From positions 58,905 to 122,904 of the forward strand of contig JACDZG010000004.1 of assembly GCA_013426805.1 (NCBI GenBank): 64,000 nucleotides of DNA. The letters are read 5' to 3'. The notes under the pieces are model-generated. The model ran no database searches, was not told the origin of the DNA, and was given only the letters and a program-made list of their open reading frames with translations. This stretch comes from Chromatiaceae bacterium (lineage in GTDB: Bacteria > Pseudomonadota > Gammaproteobacteria > Chromatiales > Chromatiaceae). This document shows, piece by piece, positions 1-9,000 of the stretch (within the stretch, counting starts at the first letter, position 1; every line of letters starts with the position of its first letter). Both the position numbers and the translations under genes were made by a program.

Positions 1-1500
1 CAGGATGCTCTCGTAGAAGAACCGGCGGAACTGCGGGTCCTGATCCGCGGCGAGTTCGTCGAAGAGATAGACCGCTTTATCCTCCAGGACCGCGGTCAGG
101 AAGGCCAGCCGCTTCTTCTGACCGGTGGAGAGATTCAGGTGACTGAATTCTCCCTGGTGAAAGCGGGTCTTGGTCTCCAACTGCAGCAGCCGCAGCAATT
201 CGGCGACCCGCCCGGCATCGACCTCGGGCAGGCCATAGAGCCGGTCGAACAGGTGAAAATCGGTGAAGACGATGGCAAACAACTCCCGATAGGCCGCATA
301 GTCGGCAGGTGCCAGGGCCTTGCCATCGACGACGAGGGTGCCCTGGTCGGGCAGGTAGAGGCCCGCGAGCAGCTTGAGCAGCGTCGATTTGCCGCTACCA
401 TTGCCGCCGACCACGAACAGCAGTTCACCGCGCCGCAACGTCAGATTGAGCGGCCCGACCGAGAACAAGGGCCGGCCCTGGCGGTCCTGATAGGAGAAGC
501 CGACACCGCACATCCCGAGGGTCTCGAAGGCGGGCGGCGGGTCCTTGGACTCGCCCAGCTCGCGGGCGGCGATGGCCTGGTCCAACTCACGCTCCAAGGC
601 ATCGAGATTGCCGAGCGCTACATTGCTCTGGGTGACCGCCGGCATCGCCGACAGGACCAGACCGATCGGGCCGATGATGAACAGCACGGTGGTGGCGATC
701 TTGTAGATATCCTCGGATTGGCTCGGGTGGAGCACCGGCACCACGAAGACGATCAGGCCCAGCAGGACGTAGAACACCATCCGTCCGAAAATCAGCGTGA
801 CGACTTGACGAGACCCGACCTCGATGCGCAGGTCCTCGGTCTCGCGCGACAGCCGCGCGATGCCGCGAAACAGGTCGTCGCTTTTCGCACGATTGATCTT
901 GAGTTCCTTGAAGCCATCGATCAGATGGCCGAAATAGCTGAAGAAGCGCGCCTCTTTCTGCGCCGCCGCCTGCATCCGCTCGCGGATGCCACCCTCGAAT
1001 ACGATATAGGTTTGGATGGCGAGTGCGAGGACGACCACGTTCAGCACGAAACTGAGCGGAGAGAGGAAAGCCAGATACATGAAGCTGAAGATCAGCACCA
1101 TCAGCGACTGGGCGGCCGTGATGAGCAGCAGCGTGGACTGGGAGATGATGTTGCTCTCCTGAGTCAGGCGGGTATACATATCGCCGCGATCGGCGGCCTC
1201 GACGAAGTCGAGCTCCACCCGGCGGAGCTTGTCGGCGATACGCAGCCGCGTCTTATTGATCAGGGTCTCGACGGCGACAATGGTCTCGGACAGGGCGTAT
1301 TTCTGCGTGTAGCCGTAGAGCACGAAGACCACCAGGTACATGGCCAGATAGCGGGTCTCGAGCGTGTGACTCCAGATCATTTCCGCGGACAGATTGACGA
1401 TCGCCAGGAGCAGGGCATTGGCCAGGCCCGACACCGCGGTCATGATCACGATCCCCTTCACCGGGGCCTCGTCTTCTTCGAGATATTTGAAGATCTTCAT
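1..1500 (-). CDS. Cyclic-peptide export ABC transporter, permease-ATPase fusion (partial)
   Basis: This is an exporter of the SyrD/PvdE family, whose members use ATP to move nonribosomal peptides or peptide siderophore precursors across the inner membrane. The ATG at 1500-1498 opens with MKIFKYLEEDEAPVKG. The 500 visible codons stay open to base 1, so the last part of the protein lies outside the window. The N-terminal ~310 residues are hydrophobic and helical (permease). The ATPase domain shows Walker A GGNGSGKST (residues 365-373), the signature LSTGQKKRLAF (~457-467) and Walker B AVYLFDE (~476-483). The gene is divergent from the cyclodeaminase-NRPS pair across 320 bp. This suggests that it exports their product, which is an inference from position. 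The family call is firm; the substrate is unknown. Confidence 0.88.
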   Translation of the reverse strand, partial: MKIFKYLEEDEAPVKGIVIMTAVSGLANALLLAIVNLSAEMIWSHTLETRYLAMYLVVFVLYGYTQKYALSETIVAVETLINKTRLRIADKLRRVELDFVEAADRGDMYTRLTQESNIISQSTLLLITAAQSLMVLIFSFMYLAFLSPLSFVLNVVVLALAIQTYIVFEGGIRERMQAAAQKEARFFSYFGHLIDGFKELKINRAKSDDLFRGIARLSRETEDLRIEVGSRQVVTLIFGRMVFYVLLGLIVFVVPVLHPSQSEDIYKIATTVLFIIGPIGLVLSAMPAVTQSNVALGNLDALERELDQAIAARELGESKDPPPAFETLGMCGVGFSYQDRQGRPLFSVGPLNLTLRRGELLFVVGGNGSGKSTLLKLLAGLYLPDQGTLVVDGKALAPADYAAYRELFAIVFTDFHLFDRLYGLPEVDAGRVAELLRLLQLETKTRFHQGEFSHLNLSTGQKKRLAFLTAVLEDKAVYLFDELAADQDPQFRRFFYESIL

Positions 1501-1679
1501 CGGTATGGATCGATCGGCGGCGAATCGGTTTGCCCGGTCGGCAGGTCGGACGCGGGGACGGCACATTCCGCCGTCGGGCACCGCCAGGCCCCAACGGGGT
1601 GACAATACAGCATAACGCGTTCCGCGTCGTGAAGCATCCGGTTCTTCATCGCTCCGGCTGGCCCGACCGCCATTCGACC

Positions 1680-1708
1680 TTGTTGTGTACGGCGCCTCGC
1701 GGTATAAT
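1680..1708 (+). promoter_or_regulatory. Predicted sigma70-type promoter for the cyclodeaminase-NRPS genes
   Basis: A TTGTTG box (1680-1685) and a perfect TATAAT (1703-1708) are separated by 17 bases within the 320-bp divergent intergenic region 1501-1820. Transcription would start near 1715 and leave a leader of about 105 bases before the GTG start at 1821. No operator such as a Fur box could be recognised by eye. The rest of the intergenic region holds no supportable gene. Confidence 0.5.
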
Positions 1709-1820
1709 CGTGCACGCCAATGAATCCGGCTCGTGTTGCCACCACCATCGGCCTGGGTCGCGGCCACCAAAGGTATCGGCCAAGGCGCCGGCAAGCAATT
1801 CCGCCAGTGAGGAAAATCGC

Positions 1821-2894
1821 GTGTTTTTTCTTTCTGAATCAGATATTAACGCCGTCGTCTCTACCTATGGCGCGGATTACTTCATGGATCGCCTGATCGC
1901 CGGAATCGACGATGGCTTCAAGTCCCTGGCGCGCGGCGAGATGGTGCACAGCAGGCGCACCGGGTTTGTGCGAGAGGATAACCTGATCGAGTGGATGCCG
2001 GTGTGCGAGAGCGCTACCGACGTCGTGATCAAGGTCGTCAGTTATTTCCCGAGAAACCCTGAACATCATGCCCTTCCCACCATTGGCGCAGTGATCGCCC
2101 GCTGTGATTTTCGCACCGGGCAGATTGCGGAGATTGCCGACGGACGATTGCTGACCGCAATGCGGACCGGTGCCGCATCGGCGGTGGCCAGTCGGTATCT
2201 TGCCGCCGCGGATAGCGCGACCCTCGGACTCGTCGGCTGCGGATTGCAGTCAGTGACTCAGGCCCACGCGTTATCTCGCGTACTGCCGATCGAGCGGGTC
2301 CTGGCGTTCGATATCGATGCCGCAGCGCTGAAGAGCTTGACGGCAAGGCTCTCCTTCCTGGGCGTGCCGATACAGCTCGCGGGCCTGGACGAGATTGAGC
2401 GCCACTGCGATATTCTCTGTACCGCGACGACGGTGCCGGTGGGTGCGGCACCGGTCATCGGGGCACGTCATTTACGACACCATGTCCATATCAATGCGGT
2501 CGGCGCCGATTTGCCGGGCAAGCTCGAATTGGCGCCGGCGTTGACGAGAGCGGCCTTCGTTGCCACTGATTTATTGGATCAGGCGCGCGTCGAGGGCGAA
2601 TGCCAGAGCTTGACCGAGGACCAAATCGCTTCTCCTCGTTGCGTCGAACTGCAGACCGTCGTCGAATGCCCGGGCGCCTTTGAGAGTCGGCGCGACGAAC
2701 TGACCATATTTGACTCGACGGGCATTGCGATGGAGGATGCGATCGCGCTGGGACTGGTGTGCGAGCTCGCCCGCCAGGCCAATATCGGCCATCATTATTC
2801 CGACCCGGCACACCAGCGCGAGCCGAAGAATCCCTACGCTCAGATTCATTGGCCGCACCCCGCGCGAATACTCCGCGCAGCCGCCGCTCGCTAA
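1821..2894 (+). CDS. Ornithine cyclodeaminase / SbnB-family NAD-dependent enzyme
   Basis: This 357-residue protein belongs to the ornithine cyclodeaminase/mu-crystallin family. Known members convert ornithine to proline, lysine to pipecolate, or act like SbnB in making 2,3-diaminopropionate for siderophores. The GTG at 1821 follows a GAGG ribosome site and starts with the family-typical FFLSESDINAVVSTYG; the frame extends further upstream but without homology. The family motif RTGAASAVA lies at ~115, the Rossmann motif LGLVGCGLQS at ~136 and FDSTGIAMED at ~296. It ends 120 bases before the NRPS on the same strand, so it probably makes an unusual amino acid used by that enzyme. No SbnA-type partner is visible here, so proline/pipecolate and diaminopropionate chemistry cannot be told apart. 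Confidence 0.8.
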   Translation: MFFLSESDINAVVSTYGADYFMDRLIAGIDDGFKSLARGEMVHSRRTGFVREDNLIEWMPVCESATDVVIKVVSYFPRNPEHHALPTIGAVIARCDFRTGQIAEIADGRLLTAMRTGAASAVASRYLAAADSATLGLVGCGLQSVTQAHALSRVLPIERVLAFDIDAAALKSLTARLSFLGVPIQLAGLDEIERHCDILCTATTVPVGAAPVIGARHLRHHVHINAVGADLPGKLELAPALTRAAFVATDLLDQARVEGECQSLTEDQIASPRCVELQTVVECPGAFESRRDELTIFDSTGIAMEDAIALGLVCELARQANIGHHYSDPAHQREPKNPYAQIHWPHPARILRAAAAR

Positions 2895-3014
2895 GGTCGC
2901 TCGCGCCGATTGGCGATGGCGCGGCGTGCGTTCGCACTCATTCGCCGCGCGCGCAAGCGGCGCCGTTGTGACGATGACTCGACCCGAATCCTTACCGACC
3001 CGAGGCGCATCCCG

Positions 3015-6000
3015 ATGTCGACTGCACCCGTTGAGCCCGCTGGGGCCTGCCTGCCGCTGTCATTGCCTCAGCAGGAGGTGTGGCTCGGCCAGACCCTCGA
3101 GCGCGGATGTCCCCGCTATAACATCGGCGGCTATCTGGAAATCGACGCCCCCCTTGACGCGCAGATGTTCACCGCGGCCGCGGCACGCGTCATCGCCCGG
3201 CACGAGGCCTTGCGCATCCGCCTGGTGGCCGACGGCGCCATGGCGCGGCAGGTCTTCATGGCGGCGGACCAGGCCGGGCCGGAGCCGGCGGAGCTGCTCG
3301 TCGAGCGGCCCTCGCGGGCCGCGGCCCTGGCCTGGATGCGCGAGGAGATGGCCCGCCCGTTCGACCTCTACGAGGCCCCGCTGCATCGCCTCGCCCTGGT
3401 GCGTACGCCCGACCGCCATTCCTTCTGCCTGCTGAAGTTCCATCACCTGATCGCGGATGGCTGGGCCATCTCCTTGATCGCCCAGGATCTGGCCGTGGCC
3501 TACAATACCCTGGCCGGGACCCTGCGCCCCTGGGTGGGCGGCGGCTCCTACCGCCACGTCATCGCCGCGGACGCGGCCTTTCGGGCGAGCGACCGCTTCG
3601 CCCGGGCGCGGGATCACTGGCTCGCGCAGTTCCCGGACATCCCGGAGGCGCCCCTGTCCCGGCGCTGCACCGGCGACGCGACGCCCCGCCGACCGACGAG
3701 CCGAACCCTTGCCATCGACCTCCCGTGGGCCGATGTCCGCCGCCTTGAAGCGCTGGCGGCGGCCGGCGGCGGCTCGCTCTTTCATGTCTTTCTCGCCCTG
3801 CTGTACGTCTACTTCGCCCGGGTGTCCGGGGTGCGGGAGCTGGTCGTCGGCCTGCCCCTGCGCAATCGGGCGACCGCCGAACAGCGGCGCGTCGTTGGTC
3901 TGTTCGCCGGCATCATGCCGGTGCGGCTGCGGCTCGACCTGGACCGGTCCTGGCCCGACCTGGTCACAACCATCGCCGCCCACCTGCGCCGCGACTACCG
4001 CCACCAGTGCTTCCCGCTCGGCGCCATCTACCAGGCACTCGGCCTGTCGCGCCAACACGGGCTGTTCGCCTTGGTCGTCTCCTACGAGCGCCACGACTAC
4101 GATCTGGACTTCGCCGGCAGTCCGGCCGTCGCCCGCGCCCTGAGCCACGGCGCCAATCCCAATCCGTTGGAGGTCTACATCCGGCGGTACCATGACGGAG
4201 CGGACGTGCGGGTCGATCTGGAGCACAATCCGGCCTTCCTGGACGACCGGGATGCCGCGCTGCTGGCCCGGCGCCTGCGCTCGCTGATCGCGCAGGCCCT
4301 GGCCGCACCGCACCAGCCGGCACGGGCGCTCGCCATCCGGCCCCGCACCCTGGCCGCGGCTCCCGCGCGGACCGTCGCCCCCGCCAATCCTTGGGAGCCG
4401 TTGCCGCCCGACGCGCAGGACCTCGCCGAGTGCTTCGCGCGCCAAGCGCGGCGTTTTCCGCAACACCCGGCGGTCATCGTGGGCGACCGGGCCTGGACCT
4501 ACCAGGAGTTGGACCGCCGAGCCAACGGGATCGCGCGGGCGCTGCTCGCCCATCCGTCGGCCGCGCGGGTGGTGCTGTTGTTCGGGCACGGGGCCGCGGC
4601 GATCACGGCCATCCTTGGAACGCTCAAGGCCGGCAAGACCTACGTCCCCCTGCCCCCGAACGTCCCGACGCCGCGGCTGCGCCGCATCATCGACGACGCC
4701 CGCCCCGGCATCGCGCTGACCGACGCCCGCCACCGGGCACTCATGCACGCGCTGGCCGGCGAGCGGCTGCCGGTCGTCGAGATCGACGCGCTCCCCGCCA
4801 GTGACGCCCCCCCGCCGCCCGCCCGCGACGGCGACCGCCCGGCCTATCTGCTTTATACCTCGGGCTCCACCGGCGAGCCGAAGGCCGTGGTGCAGACCCA
4901 GCGCAACGTCCTGCACTACATCCGCACCTACAGCAATCGGCTGCACCTCTCCCACGACGACCGGCTGACGCAGATTGCGCCCTACAACTACGACGCCGCG
5001 GTCATCGACATCTTCGGCGCGCTGCTCAACGGCGCGACCCTCTACCCCATCGACCTGCGGCTCAATGATCTCGGCGCGCTGGGCGAGCGCCTGCGCGGCG
5101 AGCGGATCACCGTCTACCATTCGACCCCGACCGTCTACCGCTATTGGACGCGGAGCCTGGACCCCGCGGAGCGCTTTGCGAGCGTGCGCCTGATCGTCCT
5201 GGGCGGCGAGGCGGTGGTGGCGGAAGACCTCACGCCCTACCGGCGCCACTTCGCCCCCGACTGCCTGTTCGTCAACGGCCTGGGCGCGACCGAGGCGAGC
5301 TTTGCGCTGCTCGGGGTGCTCGACCGGGACAGCGTCGTCGCGGCCGGACGGGTCCCGGTTGGCCTGCCGCTTGCGGAAACCCGGATCGCCTTGCTCGATG
5401 ATGCCGGCGAAGACACCGGCGTTTACGGGGAGATTGCCGTCGCGAGCCCCTATGTCTGTCCCGGCTATTGGGGCCGCCCGGATCGCGATCGGGCGACGTT
5501 TTGGGAGCTGGGCGACGGCAACCGCGTCTGGCGTAGCGGCGACCTCGGGCGCCTGCTTGCCGATGGCACCCTGGAGGTGCTCGGCCGCACGGACTCTCAG
5601 GTGAAGGTGCGCGGCTTCCGGGTGGAGCTACGCGAGATCGAGCTGGAGCTGATGCGCCACCCGGCGCTGGCGCAGGCCACGGTCGTCAGGCACGACCCGC
5701 AGCCGGGGGGCGCGGCGGGCGACGATCCGCCGCTGGTGGCCTATGTGGTGCCGCGCGACGGCGCCGCGGAGCCGGGGGCCGAGGCGCTTCAGGAACAGTT
5801 GCGGCGCGACTTGCCGGACTACATGGTGCCGCCGTACGTCATCGCCCTGGAGTCGCTGCCGCTGACGGCCAACGGCAAGATCGACCGGCGCGTCCTGGCC
5901 GCCTGCCCGCTGCCGGGTCGCCGCGCGCACGTGCGGACCCCGCCCCAGACCCCGCAGGAACAGCTCTTGGCCGCGATCTGGACCGAGGTGTTGGGGGTCG

Positions 6001-9000
6001 ATGGCATCGGCAGCGCAGACAGCTTTTTCGATCTGGGCGGCCACAGCCTGAAGGCGACCCAAGTGATCAACCGCTTCGCGGCCCTGACCGGCATCCGCCT
6101 GGAGCTCGCGGAGCTGTTCGATACGCCGACCATCGCCGCGCTCGCCCGCATCGCCGACCTGCGCGTCGCCCAGGCCCTGCCGCCGATCGTCCGGGCACCG
6201 CCGGCAGCGGACTACCCCTTGACCCACGCCCAGCGCCGGGTCTGGATCCTCTGCCAGCGCGCGGAGGCCGCCGGCGCCTACAACCTGGCCGCGGCCTACC
6301 GCATCGCCGGCCCGCTCGACGCCGACGCCCTCGCGCGCGCCCTGCGGGCGTTGGTGGAGCGCCACGAAATCCTGCGCACCGTGTTTTGCACACGCGACGG
6401 CGAGCCGCGCCAACGCATCCTGCCGGAACCGTCTGCGGACCTGCTGCGGATCGTCGAGGCCGTCCCCGAACCCCTGGCCTATTTCGAGGCCCGCGCCCGC
6501 CGGGACTTCGACCTGGAGCGGGGACCGCTGTTCACCGCCGAGCTGATGCGCACCGCCCCGGACGAGCACCTGCTGCTGCTGCGAGGTCATCACATCGTAG
6601 CCGATGGCTGGTCGGTGGAGCGGATGCTGCAGGAACTCGCCGCCCGCTATCGGCCGGGCGCCGAGCACGCGGACGCGGGACCGCCCCCGCTGTCGATCCA
6701 CTACCGCGACTACGCCGTCTGGCAACAGGCCCTGCTGCACAGCGGCGCTTTGGCTGAGGCGCGGGATTACTGGCGCGCGCGATTCGCCGGGGAGTTGCCG
6801 GCTCTCGACCTGCCGCTGGACCAGAACCGGCCGCCGCGGCAGACCTTCGCCGGCCGGCGCCTGGCATTCGCCTTCGACTGCCCGCTGACTGCCCTCGCCC
6901 GCGTCGGCGGCGGCACCCCCTTCATGGTCCTGACCGCACTCGTCGCGGCCGTGCTGTATCGCTGGACTGGCCAAGACGACCTCGTCATCGGCACCCCGGT
7001 CGCCGGACGGCCCCGCGTCGAGCTGGAGGAGCAACTCGGCTTCTATGCCAACACCCTGGCCCTGCGTCTGCGCATTGACGGCGAACAGCCCTTCGCCGCG
7101 CTGCTGGCGCAGGTGCGCGAAGCGACCCTGGATGCCTATCGGCACCAGCTCTACCCCTTCGACCTCCTGGTCGAGGATGTGGCTCCGGCGCGCGACCGCA
7201 GCCGCTCGCCGTTGTTCGACGTCATGGTGGTGCTCGCACCCGACGGGGGTGAGACCCTCAGGCTGCCCGGCCTGTCGTGCCGCCCCGAGCCCCTGGCGTC
7301 CGTCCAGAGCCGTTTTGACCTGACCCTATTCTTCTGCGCGACCCCGACGGGGGTCGCCGGTCGGATCGAGTACAACACCCGGCTGTTCGAGGAGGCCCGC
7401 ATACGGCGGCTGCTCGGTCACCTGGAGACCCTGCTGCGCGGCGCGGTCGCGCAGCCCGCAACGCCGCTCGCCCACCTGCCCCTGCTGACCCCCGCCGAGC
7501 GGCAAAGGATCCTGATCGATTTCAACCGCACGGCGGCGCCGCTGCCCGGGGAACGCACAGTCCTCGACGGCTTCGCCGCGGCGGCGCGGCGCACGCCGCA
7601 GCAGGTGGCCCTGGCCTGCGCCGGGCGCACGCTGAGCTACCGCGCGCTCGACGCCCACACCGACCGGCTCGCCCGGCGGCTGCGGGCCGACCATGGGATT
7701 GGCGCCGACGACCGGGTCGCGATCATGATCGAGCGCTCGGACGCGATGATCGTGGCCATCCTCGGGGTGCTCAAAGCCGGCGGCGCCTACCTGCCGATCG
7801 CCGCAGACTATCCGGCCCAACGCCGTGCCGAGATCCTGGCGGACGCCGACTGCCGCCTGGTCCTGACAGGGCCGCTGCTGGAGGGGCTGCTGCAAGCCCC
7901 CGAGTCCCCACCCGCGACTGCCGTCGGGGAGCCGCTGCCGCGGCCCCGCGGGGACCAACTCGCCTACGTGATCTACACCTCCGGCTCCACCGGCAGACCC
8001 AAGGGGTGTCAGATCGAGCACCGTCAGCTCATGAGCTACCTCCAGTGGGCACTGGACTTCTATTTCGACGGCCGCGTCGCCGGGGACTTCGGGCTGTTCA
8101 CGCCGCTGGCTTTCGACTTTACGGTGACCTGCATTTTCCTCAGTCTGCTGCGCTCGCGCACCCTGTACATCTATCCGGAAACGCTGGGCATCGACGCCAT
8201 CCTGCGGGATAACTTCAGCCCCGCAACACCGATCGACATCGTCAAGCTCACGCCGGCCCACCTCTCCATGCTCGCCCACCTCGACATCCGTGAAACCAAT
8301 GTGCGCCGGGCGATCATCGGCGGCGAGGCCCTGACCCCCGAGCAGGTCAACATCCTCAAAGACCTCGACCCGGCCATCGACATCGTCAACGAGTACGGCC
8401 CCACCGAGACCACGGTGGGCTGCATCGTCACGCATGTCGAGCGCGGGGAACCGGTCTTGATCGGCCGGCCGATCGCCAACACCCGCTGCTATCTACTCGA
8501 CCGGGCACTCAATCCGGTGCCGATCGGCGTGCCCGGGGAGATCTGCATCGGTGGGGCCGGCGTCGGGCGGGGTTACCTGAACCGCGAAGTGCTGACGCGC
8601 GAGCGCTTCATCCAGAGCCCCTTCGATCCGACCGATCGGCTCTACCGCACCGGCGACCTCGGGCGCTGGCGCGCCGACGGTGAGGTCGAATACCTCGGCC
8701 GGCTGGACCACCAGGTCAAGCTGCGCGGCTATCGGATCGAATGCGGTGAGATCGAGCAGGCCCTGCTCGGACATCCGGCGGTGCGGGAAGCCGTCGTCCT
8801 CCTGCGCGAGGATGGGGGGGAGCGCGCGCTGGCGGGCTATGTGCGCACCACTGCGGCGGCGCCCACGCCGACGGACCTGCGCGCCTACCTCCAGCAGCGG
8901 CTCCCGGACTATATGATCCCCGCCCACCTGGTCGTGCTCGAGCGGCTGCCGCTGACGCCCAACGGCAAGATCGACCGCCGGGCACTGCCGACCCCGTCCG

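Noticed and set aside
2910..3014. N-terminal extension of the NRPS from the ATG at 2910
   Set aside because: The added residues are Arg-rich and unlike any C domain, and 3015 has a better ribosome site just before the conserved start.
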